A stretch of 64,000 nucleotides of DNA from NCBI GenBank assembly GCA_900468625.1, contig UBUL01000013.1:1-64000 (forward strand). Reading direction: 5' to 3'. The DNA is from Hyphomicrobiales bacterium. Its GTDB lineage: Bacteria > Pseudomonadota > Alphaproteobacteria > Rhizobiales > Rhizobiaceae. Of the stretch, positions 1-8,260 are shown one piece after another. Made by a program: the position numbers and the translations under genes. Each line of letters opens with the position of its first letter. The first letter of the stretch is position 1. The notes beneath the pieces were generated by a model. That model made no database searches. It was given only the letters and a program-made list of their open reading frames with translations, and was not told the DNA's origin.

Positions 1-165
1 CCATTCATGCCATCTCCTTACATGAGATTTGGAGCGACGATAGACCAAAGGCAGAGCGGTTTCGAGGCGTTAAAACTGAAAATTTACCGTAGCTTGTCCC
101 CTTGGATCGAGCCTTGCTCTCATCAAAGACCCAAGGCACAAGAATCCGAAAGATCGCGACGTGCT

Positions 166-597
166 TCAGAGTTGCCTGGCATTCTCCAGGATGCGCCGGA
201 TATATTCCAGCAGCAGTTCGCGTTCGAATTGACGAAAGTCTTTGAAAAGGTCTGTGTCCGCGGCCATGGCCGCTTCGATGGCTTCCGCCTGCATGGCCGC
301 GGCCTTGCTCGTCAGGAATATCAGCTGCGCCCGCTTGTCCGACGGATGCGGGCGGCGCTCCACCAGCCCGTCTCGTTCCATGCGTGACAGCGTATTGGCC
401 ATCGTCGCCTGCTCGATATCGACCCTTTCAAGCAATTGTTTCTGTGTGAGCCCGTCCTCGGACCACAATTCCAGCAGGATAGGAAACTGGCCGGGGGAAA
501 AACCGAGCCTTGCCGCGCGTTGCTGTAACGAGCGAGCGAATCCTTTCGCCATTTGACTGGCAAGGTAGGCGGCGGAGTCCATCCGGTTAAATCCCAT
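166..597 (-). CDS. MarR family transcriptional regulator
   Basis: A 143-residue protein of the normal MarR length. It has a winged-helix core: the recognition region contains a run of the type LTQKQLLERVDIEQATMANT (about residues 50-70), followed by the wing RRPHPSDKRAQ (about 80-92), which is the conserved D-x-R wing of the family. MarR proteins bind DNA as dimers and usually respond to small aromatic ligands or oxidants. The gene stands alone; a probable small RNA is encoded upstream on the same strand, then polA on the opposite strand. A second Met at codon 6 could also be the start. The target gene is not visible here. Confidence 0.85.
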   Translation of the reverse strand: MGFNRMDSAAYLASQMAKGFARSLQQRAARLGFSPGQFPILLELWSEDGLTQKQLLERVDIEQATMANTLSRMERDGLVERRPHPSDKRAQLIFLTSKAAAMQAEAIEAAMAADTDLFKDFRQFERELLLEYIRRILENARQL

Positions 598-715
598 GAT
601 TGCAAATATGCCGACAATTCAAAATCAAGACAATCCGGAATTCTCGGGTAGACGTGCTTGGGAATCGGCAACTTGGGTTTATTTTTTAACAGTCAAGGGT
701 TGTATTTTTCGGCAT

Positions 716-857
716 GAAAAAGCCGCCATGGCCTGGAGGGCGCCATGGCGGCTCGTAAAGGGGGACAAAGGCCCGGAGAGGGGATAGGCCTTTGTCCAAG
801 TCTGACGTGGCGGGGGACAGGCCGGTTGTCAGACCCTCGGCGCATCAATCGCCGGTG
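716..857 (-). ncRNA. candidate trans-acting sRNA, alpha-r7 / Smr7C type
   Basis: Seen in sequence: on the minus strand a -35 like box CTTGAA (887-892) and a weak -10 like box ACAAAT (864-869) are spaced by 17 bp. They are followed by a hairpin with 11-bp arms GGACAAAGGCC (763-773 with 787-797), then a second GC-rich hairpin with 12-bp perfect arms (721-732 with 742-753) that runs straight into five T residues. This is an intrinsic terminator for leftward transcription. The transcript would be about 140 nt. From memory, the rhizobial sRNA family alpha-r7 (Smr7C) lies between polA and a marR gene, which matches this location; the family assignment is inference from position and structure. The exact 5' end is estimated. 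Confidence 0.6.
721..753 (-). terminator. intrinsic terminator of the putative sRNA
   Basis: Twelve-base perfect inverted arms (721-732 and 742-753) with a nine-base loop. Read on the minus strand they are followed at once by TTTTT (721 down to 717). Nothing comparable follows on the plus strand, so it works for leftward transcription only, upstream of the marR gene. Confidence 0.7.
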
Positions 858-1016
858 ATTAAGATTTGTGGTTCCGAATGTGGTTTTTCAAGGGAATGCG
901 CAGATTAGATTGATTAAAATTTAGTAAAGTTTCGGTGAGAGATTCGGCTTTCCCCAGGCGCTGTAAAATTGAAGTTTATATGGACGTTGGAAGTGCGTCA
1001 CGCTATCCATGCTTCC

Positions 1017-4000
1017 ATGAAAAAAGGTGATCATCTCTTCCTCGTCGACGGCTCCGGTTTCATATTCCGGGCCTTCCATGCCCTGCCGCCGCTGACGCGC
1101 AAGTCCGATGGGTTGCCTGTCGGTGCCGTCTCCGGTTTCTGCAACATGCTGTGGAAGCTGCTGACCTCGGCGCGTGATACCTCCGTCGGGGTAACGCCCA
1201 CCCATTTCGCCGTCATTTTCGACTATTCCTCGAAGACGTTCCGCAAGGAAATTTTCCCGGAATATAAGGCCAATCGTTCGGCGCCACCGGAAGAGCTGGT
1301 CCCGCAATTCGGGCTCATTCGCGAGGCGACACGCGCCTTCAACCTGCCTTGCATCGAGACCGATGGCTTCGAAGCAGACGACATCATCGCGACCTACGCC
1401 CGTCAGGCGGAAGCGGCCGGCGCCGATGTGACGATCATCTCGTCCGACAAGGATCTCATGCAGCTCGTCACGCCCATGGTCCACATGTATGACAGCATGA
1501 AGGACAAGCAGATCGGCATTCCCGACGTCGTCGAGAAATGGGGCGTACCGCCGGACAAGATGATCGACCTGCAGGCCATGACCGGCGATTCGGTCGATAA
1601 CGTACCTGGCATTCCCGGTATCGGCCCGAAGACCGCGGCGCAGCTTCTGGAAGAGTTCGGCGATCTCGATTCCCTGCTTGCCCGTGCTGGCGAGATCAAG
1701 CAGCAGAAGCGCCGCGAAAACATCATTGCCAACGCCGAGCTTGCCCGCATTTCCCGTCAGCTTGTGACGCTGAGGACGGATGTGCCGTTGGAGCTTGCGC
1801 TCAATGAGCTGGTGCTGGAGCCGCAGAACGGTCCGAAGCTGATCGGCTTCCTGAAAGCCATGGAATTCACCTCGCTGACGCGGCGCGTGGCGGAGGCCTG
1901 CGATTGCGATGCAACGGCGATCGAGCCCTCCGTCGTCAAGATCGAGTGGGGTGAGGGCGCCCATGGCCCGGATCTCGACGTCGGTGAGAATGTCGATCTC
2001 GTCGCCGGCAGCGTTGTCGAGGCGGAAGGGGCGTCCGTCCCGGCACCGTCGGCCAAGGCGCGTCTGGCTTTGGATGGCACCGCTGAACCCGAGGACCTCG
2101 CCAAGGCGCGCGCTGCAAGTTTCGCCAACGCGCCGATCGATCATTCGAAATATGTGACCATTCGCGATATCGCCGTCCTCGATCAATGGATCGCGGATGC
2201 GCGCGAGACCGGCATCGTCGCCTTCGATACCGAGACGACGTCGCTTGATGCGATGCAGGCCGAAATCGTCGGCTTCTCGCTGGCGATAGCCGACAACCGC
2301 GATGATCCCACAGGCGGCTCCATCCGCGCCGCCTATGTCCCGCTCAATCACAAGACCGGGGTCGGCGACCTCCTCGGCGGCGGTCTGGCGGACAATCAGA
2401 TCCCGCTGCGCGAGGCCCTGCCGAGATTGAAAGCGCTGCTGGAGGATACATCTATCCTCAAGATCGCGCAGAATTTGAAATACGACTACCTGCTGATGAG
2501 GCGCTACGGCATCGAGACCAAGGCCTTCGATGATACCATGCTCCTGTCCTACGTGCTCGATGGCGGCTCGAATGCCACGCATGGCATGGACAGCCTTTCG
2601 GAGCGCTGGCTCGGTCATACGCCGATCGCCTACAAGGACGTTGCCGGCAGCGGCAAATCCAATGTCACCTTCGATCTCGTCGATATCGACCGTGCCACGG
2701 CCTATGCCGCCGAGGATGCCGATGTGACGCTGCGCCTGTGGCTCGTGCTGAAGCCGCGGCTTGCTGCGGAGAAGCTTTCGGCCGTCTACGAGCGGCTGGA
2801 GCGGCCGCTCGTGCCGGTGCTTGCCCATATGGAAGAGCGCGGCATCACCATCGACCGGCAGATCCTCTCGCGCCTTTCCGGCGAGCTGGCACAGGGCGCC
2901 GCCGCCCTTGAGGACGAGATCTATACGCTGGCCGGCGAGCGCTTCAACATCGGCTCCCCGAAGCAGCTCGGCGATATCCTCTTCGGCAAGATGGGATTGG
3001 CCGGCGGCAGCAAGACCAAGACCGGCCAGTGGTCGACCTCGGCCCAGGTGCTGGAGGATCTGGCGGCCGCGGGCTTCGAGCTGCCGCGCAAGATCGTCGA
3101 CTGGCGCCAGCTCACCAAGCTGAAATCCACCTATACGGATGCTTTGCCGAGCTACGTCCATCCTGAGACGAAGCGCGTTCACACCTCCTATTCGCTGGCA
3201 TCGACCACGACCGGGCGCCTGTCGTCCTCCGAGCCGAACCTGCAGAATATTCCGGTGCGCACGGCTGAAGGCCGCAAGATCCGCACGGCCTTCATTTCGA
3301 CGCCGGGCCACAAGCTCGTCTCCGCCGACTACAGCCAGATCGAACTGCGCGTACTGGCGCATGTCGCCAATATCCCGCAGCTCAAGCAGGCTTTCGAAGA
3401 CGGCATCGACATTCACGCGATGACGGCATCCGAAATGTTCGGCGTGCCGGTGGAGGGCATGCCGAGCGAGGTGCGCCGCCGCGCCAAGGCGATCAACTTC
3501 GGCATCATCTACGGCATTTCAGCCTTCGGCCTCGCCAACCAGCTTTCCATCGAGCGCTCGGAAGCCGGCGACTACATCAAGAAGTATTTCGAGCGCTTCC
3601 CCGGCATCCGCGACTACATGGACGGCACCAAGCAGGCTGCCCGCGACAAGGGCTATGTCGAGACCATCTTCGGTCGCCGCATCCATTTCCCGGAAATCCG
3701 CTCTTCCAACCCGTCCGTCCGCGCCTTCAACGAGCGTGCCTCGATCAACGCGCCGATCCAGGGCTCAGCCGCCGACGTCATCCGCCGCGCCATGATCAAG
3801 ATGGAGCCCGCGCTTGCTTCGGCCGGACTCGGCGATCGCGTCCGCATGCTCCTGCAGGTGCATGACGAACTGATCTTCGAGGTCGAGGATGCCGATGTCG
3901 AGCGCACGACGCCGATCATCGTCTCGGTCATGGAAAATGCCGCCATGCCGGCGGTCGATATGGCCGTGCCGCTGAAGGTCGATGCGCGCGCCGCCCATAA

Positions 4001-4019
4001 TTGGGATGAGGCGCATTGA
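1017..4019 (+). CDS. polA: DNA polymerase I
   Basis: Replication and repair polymerase with three domains. The N-terminal 5'-3' exonuclease begins with FLVDGSGFIFRAFHAL and includes the helix-hairpin-helix GIPGIGPKTAAQLL. The 3'-5' proofreading domain is intact: FDTETTSLD near residue 402, NLKYDYLLM, and YAAEDADVTLRL. The polymerase domain has motif A DYSQIELR (about 770), motif B RRRAKAINFGIIYG (about 820) and motif C VHDELIFE (about 947). The ATG at 1017, encoding MKKGDHLF, is preferred over an upstream in-frame ATG at 969 because family proteins begin just before the exonuclease core. The protein has 1000 residues, slightly longer than E. coli Pol I, with an acidic/alanine-rich linker between the exonuclease domains. 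It is convergent with phnN. Confidence 0.97.
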   Translation: MKKGDHLFLVDGSGFIFRAFHALPPLTRKSDGLPVGAVSGFCNMLWKLLTSARDTSVGVTPTHFAVIFDYSSKTFRKEIFPEYKANRSAPPEELVPQFGLIREATRAFNLPCIETDGFEADDIIATYARQAEAAGADVTIISSDKDLMQLVTPMVHMYDSMKDKQIGIPDVVEKWGVPPDKMIDLQAMTGDSVDNVPGIPGIGPKTAAQLLEEFGDLDSLLARAGEIKQQKRRENIIANAELARISRQLVTLRTDVPLELALNELVLEPQNGPKLIGFLKAMEFTSLTRRVAEACDCDATAIEPSVVKIEWGEGAHGPDLDVGENVDLVAGSVVEAEGASVPAPSAKARLALDGTAEPEDLAKARAASFANAPIDHSKYVTIRDIAVLDQWIADARETGIVAFDTETTSLDAMQAEIVGFSLAIADNRDDPTGGSIRAAYVPLNHKTGVGDLLGGGLADNQIPLREALPRLKALLEDTSILKIAQNLKYDYLLMRRYGIETKAFDDTMLLSYVLDGGSNATHGMDSLSERWLGHTPIAYKDVAGSGKSNVTFDLVDIDRATAYAAEDADVTLRLWLVLKPRLAAEKLSAVYERLERPLVPVLAHMEERGITIDRQILSRLSGELAQGAAALEDEIYTLAGERFNIGSPKQLGDILFGKMGLAGGSKTKTGQWSTSAQVLEDLAAAGFELPRKIVDWRQLTKLKSTYTDALPSYVHPETKRVHTSYSLASTTTGRLSSSEPNLQNIPVRTAEGRKIRTAFISTPGHKLVSADYSQIELRVLAHVANIPQLKQAFEDGIDIHAMTASEMFGVPVEGMPSEVRRRAKAINFGIIYGISAFGLANQLSIERSEAGDYIKKYFERFPGIRDYMDGTKQAARDKGYVETIFGRRIHFPEIRSSNPSVRAFNERASINAPIQGSAADVIRRAMIKMEPALASAGLGDRVRMLLQVHDELIFEVEDADVERTTPIIVSVMENAAMPAVDMAVPLKVDARAAHNWDEAH

Positions 4020-4030
4020 GATGCCTATCC

Positions 4031-4265
4031 CGCCCCTTGCGGGCGGGAAAGCAAAATCAGCATTTAGCCGTCAGGGTAAATGCTAGATTTTGCAAGGGCG
4101 TGGGTAGGTAGGGGCGCACCAGTGTCCTGGAACGGAATGAGCAAGAAAAGATCCTCTCTCCTGCAATTTCAATAGCTTAGAAATTGCGCTTGGCTTCGCG
4201 TACGCGGAGCTTCCGGTAGCGCAATTCCTAAACTAGTGAAATTGCTTTCTCGCCCGCCAGGGGCG
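4031..4265. repeat. nested palindromic MITE-like intergenic element
   Basis: This element fills almost the whole gap between the convergent polA and phnN stop codons. The outer ends, 4031-4059 and 4237-4265, are inverted repeats matching at 25 of 29 positions. Inside are a second inverted pair (4163-4189 with 4219-4245, 24 of 27 matching) around a near-palindromic centre, and a smaller hairpin formed by about 4051-4066 and 4080-4096. There is no coding potential and no obvious target-site duplication. It looks like a non-autonomous palindromic element, and its stems could also serve as a two-way transcription block between the convergent genes. Confidence 0.65.
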
Positions 4266-4278
4266 AGATTGTCCAACT

Positions 4279-4878
4279 TCACTTCCCAATCAGCGCTTTC
4301 AGCACGGAAATGATAGCGCGCTCGGCCTCTTCGAGCGTGCCGCTATTGTCGATATCGGCAACATCGTAGCTGCCCTGGAGGGTGAGGGTACTGCGCTCCA
4401 GCCGCTTCAGCACGTCTTCTCGGCTCTCGCGTCCGCGCGCCATCAGGCGCTCGGCCAGCACTTCGCGTGACGCCGTGATGTTGATGACTTTCAGACGCGG
4501 GAATGCGGCCTGGAAATGATGCAGCGCCGAGCGCGAGCCGTTGGCGATGACCAGATGGCCCCGCGCAAGCTCATCGAAGACATCGGCGGGAATGCCGTAT
4601 TTCAGACCGTGCGCGTCCCAAGAGACGGCGAAGGCGCCTGCATGTTCCATCGCATCGAAATCCGCGTCGGAAACGCTTCTGTGGTCCTCATTGCCGGCAT
4701 CACCGTCGCGCGTGATCACGCGACGCACGAAATGTACGTCAGGCCGGCCGGCAAAATGCCGGGCGGCCAGATTCATCAGCGTATCCTTGCCGGCGCCGCT
4801 CGGCCCGACGACGACAGCAAGCGTGCCTGCCACCGGAGTCGCCGGATTAGCCGGCTTGGTATTCGGATCCGCGCTCAT
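4279..4878 (-). CDS. phnN: ribose 1,5-bisphosphate phosphokinase
   Basis: PhnN uses ATP to phosphorylate ribose 1,5-bisphosphate to PRPP, the last step of C-P lyase catabolism. It belongs to the guanylate-kinase-like P-loop family: GPSGAGKD spans residues 25-32, followed by HFVRRVITRD and a lid segment with SREDVLKRLER. The 199-residue length fits the family. Its ATG overlaps the phnM stop codon (ATGA), so the two are translationally coupled at the 3' end of the phn operon. Confidence 0.95.
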   Translation of the reverse strand: MSADPNTKPANPATPVAGTLAVVVGPSGAGKDTLMNLAARHFAGRPDVHFVRRVITRDGDAGNEDHRSVSDADFDAMEHAGAFAVSWDAHGLKYGIPADVFDELARGHLVIANGSRSALHHFQAAFPRLKVINITASREVLAERLMARGRESREDVLKRLERSTLTLQGSYDVADIDNSGTLEEAERAIISVLKALIGK

Positions 4879-6014
4879 GCGACCCGCCGCCCCTCCCGCC
4901 AGACGGAGCGCGTGACCGGAACGCCGTGATCGCGGCGAACGCGTACGATATCGGCGCGCAAGCCTTCTGCGATACGGCCGCGGTCGTTCAGGCTAACGGT
5001 CCTTGCCGGCGTTGCCGTCACCATGGCGATCGCCTGCGGCAGCGAAATGCCCTCGACTTCGTCCGCGAGAATGAAGGGTGCATGCAGCAGGCTGAGCGGC
5101 ACGTAGTCGGAGGAAAGCACATCGAGCACGCCAAGCTCGGCAAGGTCGCGGGCGGCAATATTGCCCGAGTGCGATTTGCCGCGCACGATGTTCGGCGCGC
5201 CCATCAGCACGCTCATGCCGGCGCCGTGCGAAGCCTTCGCGGCGTCGATGCTGGTCGGGAACTCCGCCAGGCGGACGCCGTAATTGATGGCTTCGTCGAC
5301 ATGGGCGAGCGTTGCGTCGTCATGGCTGGCAACGGTAATGCCGCGCTCGGCGCAGACCTTGGAGATCACGTCGCGATGCGGCGTCGCATATTTGGCCGAT
5401 TCTTCCTGGCGCTTGGCGACGAATTTGGCAAAGGCCTCGTCGCTGAGCCCGCGCTTCTTCTGGTAGTAGAAGATGTACTGATCCATGGTCTGGAATTGGC
5501 GCTGGCCCGGCGCATGGTCCATCAGCGAGACCAGACGCACGTAGGGGTCCTTCTCGAAATCCTGGAAGTGATCGAGAACGTTGTCGGAAGAAACCTCGCA
5601 GCGCAGATGGATCAGGTGATCGGCCCGCAGGCGGTCTTCGCGCTGGGCCGCCTGGATGGCGTCGGCCATGTCGCGCATCTCGCCCTTTTCGAAACCGCCG
5701 TCTTCGTCCGAGCCCATGCGCAGGCAGTCGAATACCGTGGTAATGCCCGAGGTGACGATCTGGGCGTCATGCGCCTGGATCGCTGCCGTCTTGTTCCAGC
5801 GAACGCCAGGACGTGGGGAGTAATGCGCTTCGAGATGGTCGGTATGCAGCTCGACGAGGCCAGGGATCAGATAATCGCCCTCGAAATCCTCGCCGATCTC
5901 GGACCTGCCTTCGGAAATGGCGGCGATACGACCGTCGCGGATCAGCACGGAACCCTCGACGATCTTGTCTTCGAGGACGATGCGGGCGTTGGAAAGGACG
6001 GTCTCTTTGGTCAT
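4875..6014 (-). CDS. phnM: alpha-D-ribose 1-methylphosphonate 5-triphosphate diphosphatase
   Basis: PhnM removes pyrophosphate from the ribose 1-phosphonate 5-triphosphate made by PhnGHIL. It is an amidohydrolase-superfamily protein of 379 residues: the N-terminal beta strands lead to the metal-binding segment LHTDHLEAHYSP, with candidate metal histidines at 57, 60 and 64. Further family landmarks are VASHDDATLAHVDEA, FPTSIDAAKASH and LSSDYVPLSLL. The gene overlaps phnN downstream and sits 15 bp after the DUF1045 gene, as expected in one operon. Confidence 0.95.
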   Translation of the reverse strand: MTKETVLSNARIVLEDKIVEGSVLIRDGRIAAISEGRSEIGEDFEGDYLIPGLVELHTDHLEAHYSPRPGVRWNKTAAIQAHDAQIVTSGITTVFDCLRMGSDEDGGFEKGEMRDMADAIQAAQREDRLRADHLIHLRCEVSSDNVLDHFQDFEKDPYVRLVSLMDHAPGQRQFQTMDQYIFYYQKKRGLSDEAFAKFVAKRQEESAKYATPHRDVISKVCAERGITVASHDDATLAHVDEAINYGVRLAEFPTSIDAAKASHGAGMSVLMGAPNIVRGKSHSGNIAARDLAELGVLDVLSSDYVPLSLLHAPFILADEVEGISLPQAIAMVTATPARTVSLNDRGRIAEGLRADIVRVRRDHGVPVTRSVWREGRRVA

Positions 6015-6029
6015 ATCGGCTCTTTCATA

Positions 6030-6716
6030 TTAGGCGCCGGCAAGCGGCAGCCAGGAACGGACGGTAAAGGGAGCGCCGCGCTCTTCTTCGATGAAGATGG
6101 CGAGGCCGGAAATATCGAGCGGCTTGCCGGTATGGTCGGCGAAGCGCGCGCGCAGGACGTCGTGCATGCCGGCTTGACGCTCGGCCGGAACCGGTCCCGT
6201 CAGCGTCATATGGAAGCGGAACTCGTCGTTGACGTAAGGATAGCCCCAGCGCAGCAGGTTGGCGCGCTGCGGTTCGGTCAGGCCCTCCGGCTTGCGCCGG
6301 GCGATATCGTGATCGGAAAGCGGCGCGCGGAATGGCTCGAAGGCCTTGACGACGCGAAAGGCGAAATCCTGCAGCGGCTGGTAGAGCGAGCCCGGCACGA
6401 GCGCGAAGAAATGGCCGAGCTGGCCAAGCACCAGCTCCGGAATGGTAAAAGCCTTCGTCTGAGAGGCGAATTCGGCGGCGACATCGAGAAGGTCGCGCTC
6501 GGTCACCGAGGCGGCAAGCTCGAAGGGCGCCTTCAGAGTGGCATGGAAGCCGTAGCGGCGTGGATCGGCCGTCAGCTCGGCATGATCTTCCGGCACGGGA
6601 CCCATGGCTTTATCGGAAAAAATCTCGTCGGAAAACGCGTCTCGTCCCAACCAGCGGGCGGCAAGCGAGGTCAACGGATCGTCTTTGGGCGGCGTGAAAT
6701 AGAGAGCATAGCGCAA
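6030..6716 (-). CDS. DUF1045 protein, predicted 2H-type cyclic phosphodiesterase
   Basis: A 228-residue protein of the family found with C-P lyase genes. I chose the TTG at 6716 (protein start MRYALYFTPP), which has an AAGGAA ribosome site 7 bases upstream; the open frame extends further but lacks family sequence. Two H-x-T-x motifs are visible: H58-A-T-L in RRYGFHATLKAPF and H169-M-T-L in FRFHMTLTGP. Paired HxTx motifs define the 2H phosphoesterases, which open cyclic phosphodiesters. phnP is not present in this locus, so this protein may hydrolyse 5-phosphoribosyl 1,2-cyclic phosphate. The function is inferred; the family and motifs are seen. Confidence 0.85.
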   Translation of the reverse strand: MRYALYFTPPKDDPLTSLAARWLGRDAFSDEIFSDKAMGPVPEDHAELTADPRRYGFHATLKAPFELAASVTERDLLDVAAEFASQTKAFTIPELVLGQLGHFFALVPGSLYQPLQDFAFRVVKAFEPFRAPLSDHDIARRKPEGLTEPQRANLLRWGYPYVNDEFRFHMTLTGPVPAERQAGMHDVLRARFADHTGKPLDISGLAIFIEEERGAPFTVRSWLPLAGA

Positions 6717-6905
6717 GGCTGCATTCCTTGGAAAAATCGGCTGCGCGGGACACTGTTGGGTGATTTGCGACAAACCGCAAGAGCAGCAAGGCAGCAACGG
6801 TTCGAATCCGGCTAAAGCCGGCTTGACCGCTACGGTCTTGCCGGCCTGCGCTACCGGATTCCCATGACAGAATGATGATGCGTAACGATTTTTTCTCGTT
6901 CTTTT

Positions 6906-8252
6906 TTATTTGACCCGCGTACCCATCAGGCGTGAGCGCAAGGCGTTGGATGCGGCGTCGAACAGGAAGACGACGATCAGGATCAGCAGCACCATGTAGG
7001 CGACGTTTTCCCAGTTGGCATTGGTGCGCATCGCCTCCCAAAGCTTGAGGCCGATGCCGCCCGCGCCGACGGCGCCGATGATGGTCGCGCCACGCACATT
7101 CGATTCCCACTGGTAGAGCGTCTGGCTGACGATGACGGGAACGATCTGCGGCACGATGCCGTAGCGATGCACGAGAACGGTCTGCGCGCCGGTGGACTTC
7201 ACGCCTTCCCGTGGCTTGTTGTCGATGTTTTCGAGGCCTTCGGAATAGAGCTTGCCGAGAGTACCGGCCTCGGTGAGAAAGATTGCGCCGCTGCCGGCGA
7301 GCGGGCCAGGGCCGAAGGCGCGGGTCAGGAACAGCGCCCAGATCAGCATGTCCACCGACCGAAGGAAGTCGAAGAAGCGCTTCAGGATCTGATTGAGCAG
7401 CCGGTTCGGCGTGATGTTGCGGGCGGCCAGAAACGCCAGCGGGAAGGCGGCGAGCGAACCGAGCAGCGTGCCGAGGAAGGCCATCACGATCGTCTGGAAC
7501 AGCTTGGTCCAGACGTCGCCGTGCTGCCAGGCGCCATTGTTCCAGATATTGTCGAAGGCCAGCGAAAGATTGGACTGGGCCGGGTCCAGCCGCGGACCCG
7601 AAACGATCAGGCCCACCACTTCGCTTGCCGGCTTGTCGAAGAAGGGCGAGTGCGTGTCGAAGACGAAATTGGCCCAGCCGAGGAAGCGCTTGCGGATCTT
7701 GACGCGATCATTGGAAATGCTGGCATCGCCGGCAAAGCCGAGATTGACCAGGATATTGTCGTCGTAGACGGTCATCCAGCTGGGAACGGGCTCGGTGCCG
7801 ACGATCTTCGGCATGTCGCCGGTAATCTCGATCGGGATCGTTTTGCCGTGTGCCGTTACGATGGTCTGCGTCTTGGTGACGGTTACCGTGCGGCTCGTGC
7901 CATTGATCGAAACGATCATGCTGCCATCGGGGTTGGTCTTCACCCAGTCGGGGTTCGGATTGTCGCCAAGCGGCGAAAAACGCGGATACTTGATGCTGAT
8001 CTTGTCGCCGGAGATACGAAACTCCGGCTGCACGTCATAGCTGATCCATTGGCTGAGATAGATGCCGACGCGCTCCCAATGCGCTTCCGAAACGACTTTC
8101 GGCAGGTCGAAGAACCATACGGCATAGATGCCGTAGAGGATGACGCCGATGAACATCATCAGCGCGCCGAAACGCTGGCGGAAGGACCGGTGAAGGATCT
8201 CCGGGTAACGCGCTTCGATTTCCTGCATGCGGCCGGCGTCGATGACGGACAT
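6906..8252 (-). CDS. phnE: phosphonate/phosphate ABC transporter permease (second, long form; PhoT-like)
   Basis: Inner-membrane permease of 448 residues starting MSVIDAGRMQEIEARYP. It has an N-terminal membrane helix (GALMMFIGVILYGIYAVWFF), then an unusually long non-membrane region of roughly 200 residues, probably periplasmic. The standard permease domain follows, with the EAA-type segment TIIGAVGAGGIGLKL near the C-terminus. The long form is typical of rhizobial phoCDET loci, where two unequal PhnE-type permeases form a heterodimer. The start lies 8 bp after the preceding permease stop. The frame stays open further upstream, but only as an out-of-frame overlap of the other permease gene. 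Confidence 0.92.
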   Translation of the reverse strand: MSVIDAGRMQEIEARYPEILHRSFRQRFGALMMFIGVILYGIYAVWFFDLPKVVSEAHWERVGIYLSQWISYDVQPEFRISGDKISIKYPRFSPLGDNPNPDWVKTNPDGSMIVSINGTSRTVTVTKTQTIVTAHGKTIPIEITGDMPKIVGTEPVPSWMTVYDDNILVNLGFAGDASISNDRVKIRKRFLGWANFVFDTHSPFFDKPASEVVGLIVSGPRLDPAQSNLSLAFDNIWNNGAWQHGDVWTKLFQTIVMAFLGTLLGSLAAFPLAFLAARNITPNRLLNQILKRFFDFLRSVDMLIWALFLTRAFGPGPLAGSGAIFLTEAGTLGKLYSEGLENIDNKPREGVKSTGAQTVLVHRYGIVPQIVPVIVSQTLYQWESNVRGATIIGAVGAGGIGLKLWEAMRTNANWENVAYMVLLILIVVFLFDAASNALRSRLMGTRVK

Positions 8253-8260
8253 GAATAACC

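Noticed and set aside
1..165. Possible gene at the left edge (126-codon plus-strand frame from position 7)
   Set aside because: It runs antisense through the marR gene and has no motif; nothing else seen in these bases.
921..3416. 831-codon open frame on the minus strand opposite polA
   Set aside because: It lies fully opposite a conserved gene, has no recognisable domain and arises from GC-rich codon bias.
4926..6815. 629-codon open frame on the plus strand
   Set aside because: Antisense shadow of phnM and the DUF1045 gene; arginine/glycine-rich without motifs.
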